64,000 nt of DNA from Novispirillum itersonii subsp. itersonii ATCC 12639. Its GTDB lineage: Bacteria > Pseudomonadota > Alphaproteobacteria > Rhodospirillales > Rhodospirillaceae. Numbering within the stretch: position 1 is the first letter of the stretch; every line of letters starts with the position of its first letter. The translations under genes were made by a program, and so were the position numbers. Location of the stretch: assembly GCF_000381985.1 (NCBI RefSeq), contig NZ_KB907337.1, positions 509,697 through 573,696 on the forward strand, written 5' to 3'. Below the pieces are notes generated by a model. It was not told the DNA's origin, searched no databases, and saw nothing but the letters and a program-made list of their open reading frames with translations. Positions 7,348 through 18,827 of this stretch are shown piece after piece.

Positions 7348-8601
7348 ATGAATTCTGCCTTTCTGTCCGTCATCGCCGTCGTCCTTGGGGTTACCCTGCT
7401 ACAGGGGGCCAATGGTGTGCTGACCGCCCTTTTACCCCTGCGGATGGTGGGAGAAGGGATGGGGGCCATCAGCGTCGGCGTCATGGCCACCGGCTATTCG
7501 GTCGGGTTTCTGGCCGGATGCCTGATGGCCCCGACGCTGGTGCGGGCCGTCGGCCACATCCGCGCCTATGCCATTGCCGCTGCCGCCCTGTCGGTGATGG
7601 TGCTGTCTTTCGCCATCGCCGTCGATGCCGCCCTGTGGACAGCCCTGCGCAGTGTCACCGGGGTCTGTATGGCCGTCCTCTATACCGTTGCTGACAGCTG
7701 GATCACCGACCGGGCACCGCCCGCCCAGCGGGGCCGGGTGCTGTCGCTGTATCTGGTCGCCACCAAGGTCGCCCTGATCGGCGGGCCGCTGCTGCTGGCG
7801 GTGACCCCGGTTGCCGGTCCCGGCCCGATGATGGTGATGGCGGCCCTGATCTCTCTGTCGATGATCCCGGTGGCCTCCACCCGGTCGAGCAGCCCGACCC
7901 TGCCGGATTCCCGGCCGATGGGCTTGCCGTCCCTGTTCCGTATTGCTCCGGCGGCGGTGACCGGGGCCTTTGCCGCCGGGCTGACCAATACCGCCACCAT
8001 CAATATTGTTCCGGCCTGGGGGGCACAGATCGGCCTGACCACGGTCTATTCCGCCGGGCTTCTGGCCGCGATTCAGGTCGGCAGCCTGCTGGGGCAGTGG
8101 CCGCTGGGCTGGCTGTCTGACCGCACCGACCGCCGCCGGGTGATTGTTTATGCCACCATCGCCGCCGCGCTGGCCTGTCTGCTCACCGCAGCCCTGCCGC
8201 TGCTGTGGCCGGGGGCGCCGGGGTGGATGGCGTGGATCCTGCTCGGCCTGTGGGCGGCGGGGTCGATGTCGGTCTATTCCATCTGTGTCGCCCATGCCGG
8301 AGACCGCTGCCAGCCCGAACAGATCGTGCCCGCCACCAGCGGTCTGCTGCTGTCGTGGGCGGTCGGTTCCGCCGCCGGGCCGACACTGGCCAGCGTGACC
8401 ATGCAGGCGCTGGGCCCGTCGGGCCTGTTTGTCTATTCCGGTGCTGTCGCCATTCTGGTGGCAGGCTTCACCCAGTGGCGACTCCGGCGCCGGGCTGCAC
8501 CGTTACCGGAAGACCGCAACAGCTTTGTCGCCATGCCGACCGCCAGCCCGATCGTGGCGGAGTTAAATCCGTCAAAACAGAGTGATGACAGAAAATCCTA
8601 A
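7348..8601 (+). CDS. MFS transporter, YcaD-like
   Basis: A 417-aa major facilitator protein with about 12 hydrophobic segments. The cytoplasmic loop 2-3 region and the loop 8-9 stretch GWLSDRTDRRRVIVYA carry the MFS GxxxDRxxRR pattern, clearest in the second half. The N-terminal half includes VADSWITDRAPPAQRGRVLSLY, a motif common in YcaD-type permeases. The C-terminal 40 residues are hydrophilic. Substrate cannot be read from the sequence. No regulator is adjacent; the gene is divergent from the DUF2817 protein. Confidence 0.85.
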   Translation: MNSAFLSVIAVVLGVTLLQGANGVLTALLPLRMVGEGMGAISVGVMATGYSVGFLAGCLMAPTLVRAVGHIRAYAIAAAALSVMVLSFAIAVDAALWTALRSVTGVCMAVLYTVADSWITDRAPPAQRGRVLSLYLVATKVALIGGPLLLAVTPVAGPGPMMVMAALISLSMIPVASTRSSSPTLPDSRPMGLPSLFRIAPAAVTGAFAAGLTNTATINIVPAWGAQIGLTTVYSAGLLAAIQVGSLLGQWPLGWLSDRTDRRRVIVYATIAAALACLLTAALPLLWPGAPGWMAWILLGLWAAGSMSVYSICVAHAGDRCQPEQIVPATSGLLLSWAVGSAAGPTLASVTMQALGPSGLFVYSGAVAILVAGFTQWRLRRRAAPLPEDRNSFVAMPTASPIVAELNPSKQSDDRKS

Positions 8602-8679
8602 CGCTTTTCCATCACAACATCCCCTTACGTCACCCTTCTGACGCTTGACAGGTTTTCCTGCCCTATGGCGCACTTTGTG

Positions 8680-8703
8680 ACAGGTCACGTCAAGATGACC
8701 TGT
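8680..8703. promoter_or_regulatory. Perfect inverted repeat upstream of the DUF6134 gene
   Basis: ACAGGTCA (8680-8687) and TGACCTGT (8696-8703) are perfect inverted copies around an 8-base centre, 63 bases before the ATG. A TTGACA hexamer lies at 8645-8650. This fits an operator or an mRNA hairpin. No cognate regulator is adjacent. Confidence 0.4.
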
Positions 8704-8765
8704 TCCACCACAGGGAGAGTGCCCGGCCAATCTGCCCGGCACACCGTCAGAATAAGGACACAGCC

Positions 8766-9443
8766 ATGATCATGGCATCCTGCGCCACCGCCCGGCGCGG
8801 CCTGTTCGCCGCCTGCACGGCCTTCGCCATCGGGGTTTCGGCCCTGTCCGCCGCCCCGGCGCTTGCCGCTGACCCCGCCGCCGGAACCTGGCGCTATACC
8901 GTCTTCCGCGATGGATCGCCGATCGGCGACCATTCGATCAGTTTCGCCCCGGCGGGCGACCAGCTTCAGGTGGATATCAAGACCGATATCGCGGTGAAGA
9001 TTGCGTTCGTCACCGCTTTCCGGTTTGAGCATTCCTCCCACGAGGTATGGAAAGGCGGCAGACTGCAATCCCTGACCGCCAGCACCAACGACGACGGCAA
9101 ACAGCATACCGTCACCGCCAAAGCAGACGGCACCTCTCTGGCCGTGACCGCTGACGGCGCCACCTCGTCCCGCCCGGCGGAAACGCTGGTCCACAATCAA
9201 TGGAACATGGATAACCTGAAAGCCCCGGTGCTGCTGTCAGCCTTTGACGGCACCGACTACAAGGTCAGTTCCAGCGGCCCGCAGACAGAAACGGTAGAGA
9301 TCGGCAGCCGCAGCTTCAGCGCCCGCAAATACACTGTCAGCGGTGATCTGGTCCGCACATTCTGGTTTGATGACCAGAACCGCCTGCTGAAAGTGGCCTT
9401 TGAATCCCGGGGCTCCAACGTGGTCTACGAACTGAAGCCGTAA
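8766..9443 (+). CDS. DUF6134 family secreted protein
   Basis: A 225-aa exported protein of unknown function. Residues 1-35 form a signal peptide (basic start, hydrophobic ACTAFAIGVSALSAAPALA, cleavage near ALA-AD). The mature part is beta-rich with WRYTVFRDGSPIGDHSISF at the front and DDQNRLLKVAFESRG near the end, the typical start and finish of DUF6134 proteins, which resemble lipocalin-like or YceI-like periplasmic barrels. AAGGA lies 8 bases upstream of the ATG. I cannot assign a ligand. Confidence 0.75.
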   Translation: MIMASCATARRGLFAACTAFAIGVSALSAAPALAADPAAGTWRYTVFRDGSPIGDHSISFAPAGDQLQVDIKTDIAVKIAFVTAFRFEHSSHEVWKGGRLQSLTASTNDDGKQHTVTAKADGTSLAVTADGATSSRPAETLVHNQWNMDNLKAPVLLSAFDGTDYKVSSSGPQTETVEIGSRSFSARKYTVSGDLVRTFWFDDQNRLLKVAFESRGSNVVYELKP

Positions 9444-9451
9444 GACAGAAC

Positions 9452-9500
9452 GGCGACCTGCGGAGAACGGCGTTCCCCCGCCCGCAGGCCGCCCCGTTTT
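9452..9500 (+). terminator. Terminator after the DUF6134 gene
   Basis: GGCG-a-CCTGCGG pairs with CCGCAGG-c-CGCC across 9452-9493, followed by CCGTTTT. It lies between the convergent DUF6134 and phosphate-binding-like genes. Confidence 0.65.
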
Positions 9501-9513
9501 GTTTGCGGCTGCC

Positions 9514-10566
9514 TTAAATCCCCGGCCCGAGGGCCCGGGCCCGTTGCACCGCAGCCTGCCGCGCCGTGGCCGCCAGTGGCACCAGCCCCAGTTCCGGCAG
9601 GCGACCCTCGGGCCCGATCATCGGGTCTGACAGGTAGGTGGAGACAAAACGCCCCAGCCCCGGGGTCCGGCTGAAGTGCGCCCCTTTGACATACAGGTAC
9701 AGGGTCCGCACCAGCGGATAACTGCGGTCAGACAGGGTTGCCGCCGTCGGGGTGATGCCGTTGAGCGTCGCCGCCTTAAGGCCCCGGTGCTGGTCCAGCA
9801 CCTGATAGCCGATAATGCCGACCGCTTTCGGGTTAGACAGCAGGCGGCGCGACAGCATCTCGTCAGACTCACCGGCATGAATATACACGCCGTCTTCGCG
9901 CAGCTTTTCGCAGGTGGCAAGACGCTCCTTCAGGGGCTGGGCCGCCATTGCCGGGTCTTCATGGCAGGCCACATCCAAAATCATCCCCAGCAGGGCATCA
10001 TGGGTCCCCGAGGTCGGCGGCGGGCCATAGACCTGAATTGGCAGATCCGGCAGCGCCGGATCAATCTGCCGCCATGTGCGGTAGGGGTTGGCGACCAGCC
10101 TGCCATCCACCGGCACTTTTGCCGCCAGTGCCAGCCAGAGATGCCGCAGCGACAGCGGGTAAGACGGGGCCTCTGCCGCCATCGCGACAATCACGCCGCC
10201 GGTGCCCAGCGGCAGGGCTTCCGGCAGCTCCACCCCATTTTCGGCACAGCGGCGCTCTTCCGCCCCGGTCATCGGGCGGGAGGCCATCGCCACATCGGGG
10301 GTGTCAGAGCCGACCCCGGCACAGAACAGCTTAAAGCCGCCGCCGGTGCCGGTGCTTTCCACCACCGGGGCCGGATAACGGGTGCCTTTCCCGAAGCGTT
10401 CCGCCACATCGGTGGTCATGGTGTAGAGGCTGGACGACCCGACGATCCGGATCGCCGGAATACGCAGATCATCCGCCCGTGCCGCCTGCGGCATCAGCGT
10501 CAGGACGGCAGACAGGCATATCGCGGCAGACATCAGAGAACGCGGCACCACAGGAAAAGACATCAT
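9514..10566 (-). CDS. PstS-like phosphate/oxyanion substrate-binding protein
   Basis: Periplasmic binding protein of the PstS/PBP-like family, 350 aa from ATG 10566. A signal peptide ends near AARA-DD. Family marks are IVGSSSLYTMT near the mature N-terminus, STGTGGGFKLFC (anion-binding loop), DVAMASRPM and YGPPPTSGTHDA. I see no pstCAB or phoU nearby, so it is an orphan that may serve a remote transporter or act as a sensor. The reading frame extends to 10677 with no export signal in the extra residues; I took the ATG just before the signal peptide. Confidence 0.78.
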   Translation of the reverse strand: MMSFPVVPRSLMSAAICLSAVLTLMPQAARADDLRIPAIRIVGSSSLYTMTTDVAERFGKGTRYPAPVVESTGTGGGFKLFCAGVGSDTPDVAMASRPMTGAEERRCAENGVELPEALPLGTGGVIVAMAAEAPSYPLSLRHLWLALAAKVPVDGRLVANPYRTWRQIDPALPDLPIQVYGPPPTSGTHDALLGMILDVACHEDPAMAAQPLKERLATCEKLREDGVYIHAGESDEMLSRRLLSNPKAVGIIGYQVLDQHRGLKAATLNGITPTAATLSDRSYPLVRTLYLYVKGAHFSRTPGLGRFVSTYLSDPMIGPEGRLPELGLVPLAATARQAAVQRARALGPGI

Positions 10567-10654
10567 CCGACACAGCTCATCAGAGAACAGGCACGCCGTG
10601 CGCCTGCAAAGGCCCCCGACTATGGCGCACGGAGTGCGTTCCTTCAAGAAAAAC

Positions 10655-11353
10655 TCACCACGGCAGTGGGGAAACACCGATCACCGGCTGATGGGCATGA
10701 AGCAGCAGGCCATACAGCAGCGCCGCAGCCAGCAGGGCCAGCAGCAGCGGGCGGCGCGGCCGCAGGGCTGACGGCAGGGCCAGAAGATTCAGGCGCGGGG
10801 CCGCGGCAGCCAGCGGCAACCACACCGCATCCCCCAGACGGCGGCGGCGGCGCAGATCCATCATCGCCATCCCCCCCAGCGCCAGCCCCCCCATCAGACC
10901 GAACAGGATCAGACTGGCGACGTCACCATTCGCCACCCCGTGCAGACCGGCCCACAGGGCCAGCCCCAGCAGTACCGGGTGCCGCGACAGCCGCAGCAAC
11001 GGCGGGACCTGCGTTGTCAGACCGGTCTGGCCGGTCTGACCGGATGCAGACCGCCGCAGGGTCAGCGATAACGGGTTCGGCGTCGCCAGCCCGGCACTGA
11101 CCAACAGACAGACCACCGGCATCCCCAGCAGCGGCACCCAGTGCAGACGGGGATCAGGCCCCCACAGGCCGATATAGGGTGCCTGCCGGTACGCCACCCC
11201 GATCCAGACGATCAGCAGCAGCGACAGGGCGGAATAGGCCAGCATGTAGGCCGGTTTTCCGATCCGGCGGATCAATGCGGCCCGCACCGGCGGCGATGCC
11301 GGAAGGCTATGGGCGGCGATAAAGACCAGAACGGCCAGCACCAGCGGGGTCAT
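10655..11353 (-). CDS. nnrU: NnrU family integral membrane protein
   Basis: Polytopic inner-membrane protein of the NnrU family, linked in several alphaproteobacteria to nitric oxide metabolism and related to isoprenylcysteine methyltransferase-like folds. About six hydrophobic segments begin at LVLAVLVFIAAHSLPASPPVRA; LRLSRHPVLLGLALWAGLH carries the conserved RHP. ATG 11353 is preceded by AGGAAG. An alternative ATG at 11368 adds five residues. It is divergent from nnrS across a gap with an FNR/Dnr-like box. Biochemical role is unknown. Confidence 0.82.
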   Translation of the reverse strand: MTPLVLAVLVFIAAHSLPASPPVRAALIRRIGKPAYMLAYSALSLLLIVWIGVAYRQAPYIGLWGPDPRLHWVPLLGMPVVCLLVSAGLATPNPLSLTLRRSASGQTGQTGLTTQVPPLLRLSRHPVLLGLALWAGLHGVANGDVASLILFGLMGGLALGGMAMMDLRRRRRLGDAVWLPLAAAAPRLNLLALPSALRPRRPLLLALLAAALLYGLLLHAHQPVIGVSPLPW

Positions 11354-11456
11354 GGCGGCTTCCTGCATCAGTCAGAACAGATCCCCGGTCCGGACTCTGC
11401 GGGGTGGCAACCGCCGGGCCGGGACAAACACCCTACCCCTCACCCTAAACCCGGCC

Positions 11457-11470
11457 TTGACCGTCATCAA
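11457..11470. promoter_or_regulatory. FNR/Dnr-type box between nnrU and nnrS
   Basis: TTGACCGTCATCAA matches the TTGAC-N4-RTCAA consensus of FNR/NNR/Dnr family regulators. It lies 69 bases before the nnrS ATG and 104 bases before the nnrU ATG. In denitrifiers such sites respond to NO or low oxygen. The regulator gene is not in the window. Confidence 0.72.
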
Positions 11471-11538
11471 GGTGACCGGCGCGCCACTGCCGCAGGCTGA
11501 AGGTCACTTTTGGTTCTGTCTGTACAGGTCCCTCCGCC

Positions 11539-12750
11539 ATGCCTGCCTCTGCCCGCGTTTACACCGCTGACCGCCGCCCGTCGCTGACCGCTTTTCTCAG
11601 CGGCGGGTTCCGCCCGTTTTTTCTGGCTGCCGGACTGCATGCCGCAGTTTCGCTGATTTTCTGGCTGGTGTGGCTGGGGGTGCACCATGCCGGGGGCACC
11701 TTCGTCACCCTGTCGGTCAGCCCGCCCCCCTACATCTGGCACGCCCATGAGATGCTGTTCGGGTTTGCCGGGGCCGCTGTCGGCGGCTTTCTGCTGACCG
11801 CCGTGCCCAACTGGACCGGTCATCGTCCGGTTGCGGGTCTGCGGCTGGCAGCGCTGGTGTGGCTGTGGCTGGCCGGGCGGATCGCCTTATGGGCGTCGGC
11901 AGCACTGCCGGGCCCGGTGGTCGCCGGGCTGGACCTGCTGTTTCTGCCCGCGCTGGTCACCACCCTTGCCGGGCCGGTGATCCGCAGTGGCAAACGCCAG
12001 AACATGGCGGTGATTGCCGTCATCGCCCTGCTGTGGGTGGCACAGATCCTCAGCCATCTCGGCATGGCCGGAATCCTGACGGATGGTGGACGGGCGGGCC
12101 GCCTGATGGCGCTGGATGTGCTGACCCTGCTGATGACCGTCATCGGCGGGCGGATCACCCCGGCCTTTTCCCGCAACTGGCTGTCAGCCCAGGGGCTGCC
12201 GCTGCCCCCGGCGGTGCCGATGGTCCCGTGGACTCCGGCAGCCCTGACCGGCATTCTGATTGTTCTGGCCGGGGACCTGAGCGCCCAGCCGATGCTGACC
12301 GCCGCCGGTGCATTGCTGGCCGCCGTCGCGCTGCTGGTGCGGCTGGCCCTGTGGCAGGGCTGGCGGGTGCGGTCAGAGCCGCTGCTGCTGGTGCTGCATC
12401 TCGGGGCCCTGTGGCTGGGGGTCGGTTACCTTCTGCGCGGTCTGGCCGCCCTTTCCTTCCTGCCCGAAGCCGCATCGCTGCACGCCCTGACCACCGGGGC
12501 CGCCGGAACACTGGTGCTGGGGGTGATGTGCCGGGCTGCCCTTGGCCATACCGGCCGGGCCCTCAGCAGTTCCCCCGGCCTGACCTCGGCCTTTGCGCTG
12601 GTGTCACTGGCAGCGCTGCTGCGGGTGGTCGTGCCGGTTGCCCTGCCCGGTTTTTATATGGAAGGCATGCTGGTGGCCGGGGCTGCCTGGGTGGCCGCCT
12701 TTGTGCTGTACGTCATCCACTTTCTGCCGATCCTGACCACTCCGCGTTAA
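11539..12750 (+). CDS. nnrS: NnrS family haem/copper membrane protein
   Basis: A 403-aa protein with about 12 membrane segments. NnrS is reported as a haem- and copper-containing protein that protects against nitrosative stress. Family motifs include FLSGGFRPFFLAAGLHA at the N-terminus, WHAHEMLFGFAGAAVGGFLLTAVPNWTG (two conserved His), GGRITPAFSRNW and GVMCRAALGHTGR. No nitrite or NO reductase genes are in the window, so a detoxification role is likelier than linkage to a local denitrification cluster. Its stop codon overlaps that of mnmC by two bases. Confidence 0.92.
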   Translation: MPASARVYTADRRPSLTAFLSGGFRPFFLAAGLHAAVSLIFWLVWLGVHHAGGTFVTLSVSPPPYIWHAHEMLFGFAGAAVGGFLLTAVPNWTGHRPVAGLRLAALVWLWLAGRIALWASAALPGPVVAGLDLLFLPALVTTLAGPVIRSGKRQNMAVIAVIALLWVAQILSHLGMAGILTDGGRAGRLMALDVLTLLMTVIGGRITPAFSRNWLSAQGLPLPPAVPMVPWTPAALTGILIVLAGDLSAQPMLTAAGALLAAVALLVRLALWQGWRVRSEPLLLVLHLGALWLGVGYLLRGLAALSFLPEAASLHALTTGAAGTLVLGVMCRAALGHTGRALSSSPGLTSAFALVSLAALLRVVVPVALPGFYMEGMLVAGAAWVAAFVLYVIHFLPILTTPR

Positions 12751-14753
12751 GCCTGCCCTCCTGTTTTCTGTTTCTGTCTGGCCCGCCGCTGCGGGGGCTG
12801 CTTCATCTCCCGCAGCAGGAACCGGGCCGGAGACACTGCGGCGAACAGGTCCTCCTCCAGCGGCAGGGGCTGACCGGCGCACAGTGCCGCCAGTGTTTCC
12901 GCCATCAGCGCCGCCGTCTGGAACCCGCGTGACCCCAGCGCCCCCAGCACGTACAGGCCCGGCACCCATTCCGCCGCCGGATAGCGCGAGACCGGCCAGC
13001 CATGATGCAGGCCATCATACATCTGGCGCCAGCGGACGGCATCAAACAGCGGGCCGACCACCGGCATATGGTCGGCGATGGTCGCCCGCAGGCTGGACCG
13101 GCTGGCCACAACCGGACGCCCGGCCCACGGCACCGACAACGGCACCTTGTCTTCCGCCACCTGCATGTTGCGGGCGTCATCGGCATCGGTCGTCCCGTCC
13201 CACCCCGGGCGACGCGGGTCACCCCAGCGGTCATAGGTTGCCCCCAGCACCCGCAGGCCCGGCAGCGCGGCCCGGGGCGACAGATACCCGCCGAAGGACA
13301 GTGCCCCGGCGGGCAGATCACCGGCATCGCTGATCAGGGTGATCTGCCCCCGGTTGGACCGGATCGGCACCTCAGCCTGCGGCCACAGCAGCGGCGTTAT
13401 CGCCCCGGCGGCCAGCACCACCGCATCAAAGACCGGCCCGGCGGCCAGACCGGCGGCGATACCCTCCGCTTCCAGCCGCCAGCCGCCGTCAACCGGGGTC
13501 AGGCCGGTCACATCCGCCGTTATCAGCGGGATGTCGCCACGCAGGGCGGTGCAGACAGCCGGCGGATGCAGCGCCCCGGCATCGGGCATCCACAGCCCGC
13601 CCCGGCTGCCGTACAGTCCGGTCAGGTCCCCGGCCTGCGCGGCATCGACCCAATAACCGATATCTTCCGGCAGCGCCGCCGCCAGCGCTTTCAGATGGTC
13701 TTCATCCGCCTGTTCCCGCGCGACCGTCAGGATGCCGGGGAAGAAGGCGACCGCCTCCCCCAGATCTCCTAGTAGACGCTTCATGTGCCGGAATGACGCC
13801 CCATAGAAGCGGGCGTGAACACCGCCGTCCAGCGTCACCCGGGGCTTCAGCAGGCCGCAGGGATTGCCGGAGCCTTCCCGCCCCTCCTGCCCGTGGCGGT
13901 CAACCAGCAGCGGATCAAACCCGGCACGGCGGAGGGCGCGGGCAGCGGCACACCCGGCCACCCCGGCCCCGATCACCGCAATCCGCGCCCCCGGCGGCAG
14001 GGCGGGCGGCAGGGCCAGCCACGGCAGACCGGCCTTCTGCTCCGGGGGGGCCTCCAGCACTGCCGACAGGCATTCCCGCTTATAGCCAAAGCCCTTGCGC
14101 CGCTGGACCGTAAACCCAAGGGCCTGAAGATCCCGCCGGACCTGACCGGCGGCAGTAAAGGTCGCCAGCCGTGCCCCCGGGGCCGACAGCGCCGCCACCC
14201 GGTGCAGCACCGGCGCGGCCCACATGTCGGGGTTTTTCGACGGGGCAAATCCGTCAAGAAACCATGTATCCACCCGCGCCATCAGCCCCGACAGCATCGG
14301 CAGAACCGGCCCGAACAGCAGCAGAAGCCGCACCCGCCCGCCGTCAAAGCTAAGGCTATGGACCCCCGGAACCGGCGCGGGCCACTGGCGGATCAGTTCC
14401 TCCGCCAGACCACTCAGGGCCGGAAACAGCGCCAGCGCCCGCCTCAGGTCATCCTGCCGCAGCGGAAACCCCTCCACCGAGCAATACGACAGGTGCCCGC
14501 AGCGCTGCGGGTCAGCCCGCCAGGCCTGCCATGTCAGCAGAAAGTTAAGCCCGGTACCAAAGCCGGTTTCCGCCACCGTCCAGCGGCCCCGCCCCTGCCA
14601 TGCCTGTGGCAGACCGGCACCGTCAAGAAAGACATAGCGGCTTTCCGCCATGCCATCACCGACGCTGAAATAGACATCGCCAAACACCCCGGATCGCGGG
14701 GTTCCGTCCTCCGCCCAGTTCAGCACCGGGCTGCTCAGATCTCGGGTGTCCAT
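12747..14753 (-). CDS. mnmC: Bifunctional tRNA 5-methylaminomethyl-2-thiouridine biosynthesis protein
   Basis: Finishes the wobble modification mnm5s2U34. At 668 aa both halves are present. The N-terminal methyltransferase (MnmC2) has ETGFGTGLNFLLTW at 62-75 and DTWFLDGFAPSKNPDMW near residue 165. The C-terminal FAD oxidase (MnmC1) has a Rossmann RIAVIGAGVAGCAAARAL near residue 258 and GSGNPCGLLKPRV. Its stop overlaps the nnrS stop in antiparallel. A terminator lies between its start and ctaE. Confidence 0.95.
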   Translation of the reverse strand: MDTRDLSSPVLNWAEDGTPRSGVFGDVYFSVGDGMAESRYVFLDGAGLPQAWQGRGRWTVAETGFGTGLNFLLTWQAWRADPQRCGHLSYCSVEGFPLRQDDLRRALALFPALSGLAEELIRQWPAPVPGVHSLSFDGGRVRLLLLFGPVLPMLSGLMARVDTWFLDGFAPSKNPDMWAAPVLHRVAALSAPGARLATFTAAGQVRRDLQALGFTVQRRKGFGYKRECLSAVLEAPPEQKAGLPWLALPPALPPGARIAVIGAGVAGCAAARALRRAGFDPLLVDRHGQEGREGSGNPCGLLKPRVTLDGGVHARFYGASFRHMKRLLGDLGEAVAFFPGILTVAREQADEDHLKALAAALPEDIGYWVDAAQAGDLTGLYGSRGGLWMPDAGALHPPAVCTALRGDIPLITADVTGLTPVDGGWRLEAEGIAAGLAAGPVFDAVVLAAGAITPLLWPQAEVPIRSNRGQITLISDAGDLPAGALSFGGYLSPRAALPGLRVLGATYDRWGDPRRPGWDGTTDADDARNMQVAEDKVPLSVPWAGRPVVASRSSLRATIADHMPVVGPLFDAVRWRQMYDGLHHGWPVSRYPAAEWVPGLYVLGALGSRGFQTAALMAETLAALCAGQPLPLEEDLFAAVSPARFLLREMKQPPQRRARQKQKTGGQA

Positions 14754-14777
14754 ATCCTCGGGTTCCGCTGCACAGAA

Positions 14778-14810
14778 AAAGGGGCCCCCGAACCAGCCGG
14801 AGGCCCCTTT
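14778..14810 (-). terminator. Terminator of the cta cluster
   Basis: AAAGGGGCC (14778-14786) and GGCCCCTTT (14802-14810) pair perfectly; read on the minus strand a TTTTT run follows. It lies 35 bases past the ctaE stop. Confidence 0.85.
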
Positions 14811-14844
14811 CTCTTACTCTCTGATCCGCCTCAGGGAAAGGGGA

Positions 14845-15642
14845 TCAGGCCGCCACCCACCAGTACAGGAACACAAACAGGAAGACCCACACCACATCCA
14901 CAAAATGCCAGTACCATTCCGCAAACTCGAACCCCAGATGCCTGTCGCCGTCGAAATGACCGCGCAGGGCCCGCAGGGTCATCACGCTGAGCATGCAGAC
15001 CCCGACGAAGACATGAAACCCATGGAACCCCGTCGCCATATAAAATACAGACGGATAAATCCCATCGCGGAACCGGAAGGCCAGATGGCCGTATTCAATG
15101 GCCTGCAACACCAGAAAACACACCCCCAGCGCCACTGTCAGCGCCAGCCCCCCGACCAGCCGCCCCCGCTGCCCGCTGGCAATCCCCCCGCGCGCCCACA
15201 TCAGCACCACACCGGAGGTCAGCAGGATCAGGGTGTTGATCAGCGGCAGCCCGAACGCATCGGCGGTTTCAATCCCCGCCGGGGGCCAGACCCCCTGCGT
15301 GACCGGGCCGATATGCAGGGCGTTATGAAAATAAGCCCAGAAGAAGGCGACGAAGAACATCACCTCTGACCCGATGAACAGCCCCATCCCCATCCGCAGG
15401 CCGGTCCGCACCGGCCCGGTATGCGCCCGGTCGATCCGGCTTTCACGGATCACATCGCGCCACCACAGCAGCATCGTCAGCAGCACCAGCCCGACCCCGG
15501 CCAGCATCAGCCACGGCGGGCTGCCATGAAAATACTGCACGGCCCCGACGGCCAGCACAAAGGCCCCCAGAGACCCCAGCGCGGGCCACGGGCTGGGGGC
15601 GATAATATGGAAAGGGTGCTTGCGGACACCGGCTGTACTCAT
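14845..15642 (-). CDS. ctaE: Cytochrome c oxidase subunit III
   Basis: Seven-helix core subunit of the aa3-type oxidase. At 265 aa it starts HPFHIIAPSPWPALGS and contains WWRDVIRES, the conserved Glu region SEVMFFVAFFWAYFH, GVWPP, GFHGFHVFVG and WYWHFVDVVWVFLFVFLYWW at the C-terminus. It is the last gene of the ctaC-D-G-E run, 44 bases after ctaG, and is followed by a clear terminator. Confidence 0.97.
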   Translation of the reverse strand: MSTAGVRKHPFHIIAPSPWPALGSLGAFVLAVGAVQYFHGSPPWLMLAGVGLVLLTMLLWWRDVIRESRIDRAHTGPVRTGLRMGMGLFIGSEVMFFVAFFWAYFHNALHIGPVTQGVWPPAGIETADAFGLPLINTLILLTSGVVLMWARGGIASGQRGRLVGGLALTVALGVCFLVLQAIEYGHLAFRFRDGIYPSVFYMATGFHGFHVFVGVCMLSVMTLRALRGHFDGDRHLGFEFAEWYWHFVDVVWVFLFVFLYWWVAA

Positions 15643-15686
15643 GGTCGGGTCTCCCCTGTCTGCGGCCCGGCCTGACGGGCCGGGGA

Positions 15687-16244
15687 TCAGCTTTTCTTTT
15701 CGAAAAAGGTGTAAGACAGCGTCACCGTGCGCACATCATTGACCAGCGGGTCGGTCAGCAGGGCCGGATCAATGAAAAACTGCACCGGCATATCCGCCGT
15801 CTGCCCCGGCTGGAGGGTCTGTTCGGTAAAACAGAAACACTCAATCTTATTAAAGTACTGCGCGGCCTTCATCGGGGTAACGTTGAAGGTGGCGGTGCCG
15901 GTCACCGGCCTGCTGCCGGTATTGGTGGCCCGGTACACCGCCAGCACCGGCTCCCCCGCGAACAGGGCAAGCTGCGGATGCTCCGGGGTAAAGTGCCAGG
16001 GCATTCCCCCCGCGACGTTGGCGTCAAACCGCACGGTCAGGCGCACCTGCGCCGCCTGACCGCCGACCCCGATGTAGGCCATGGTCTGAGGGCCGGTTTT
16101 CGGGGTTCCTTCCAGCCCGGTCACTGCACAGATCAGTCGGTACAGCGGAACGGCGGCGAAGGAAACCCCGATCATCCCCAGGGCCAGCCCGGCGAACAGA
16201 AGCGCGATACGGCCATTGCTGCGGCCACGACCTACGGTCTGCAT
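15687..16244 (-). CDS. ctaG: Cytochrome c oxidase assembly protein CtaG (Cox11)
   Basis: Copper chaperone that delivers Cu(I) to the CuB centre of subunit I. At 185 aa it has one N-terminal membrane anchor (IALLFAGLALGMIGVSFAAVPLY) and a periplasmic Ig-like domain. The Cu-binding Cys-Phe-Cys is visible in FNKIECFCFTEQ, followed by the conserved MPVQFFIDP. It lies between ctaD and ctaE, 62 bases after ctaD. The ctaB gene often found in this interval in relatives is absent. Confidence 0.96.
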   Translation of the reverse strand: MQTVGRGRSNGRIALLFAGLALGMIGVSFAAVPLYRLICAVTGLEGTPKTGPQTMAYIGVGGQAAQVRLTVRFDANVAGGMPWHFTPEHPQLALFAGEPVLAVYRATNTGSRPVTGTATFNVTPMKAAQYFNKIECFCFTEQTLQPGQTADMPVQFFIDPALLTDPLVNDVRTVTLSYTFFEKKS

Positions 16245-16306
16245 GACAGGCCCCTTTCACCATCCCCTCAGGATCGTTGCAGATTCATACTGTCAAACTC
16301 ATACCC

Positions 16307-18827
<2,521 letters not shown>

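Noticed and set aside
9514-10566. Start of a Pst phosphate uptake operon
   Set aside because: No pstC, pstA, pstB or phoU follows; the next gene on this strand upstream is nnrU, and downstream is a convergent gene.
13815-14990. Plus-strand open frame of almost 400 codons
   Set aside because: Antisense to mnmC, which has both domains intact; the translation is Pro/Arg/Gln-rich with no recognisable motif.
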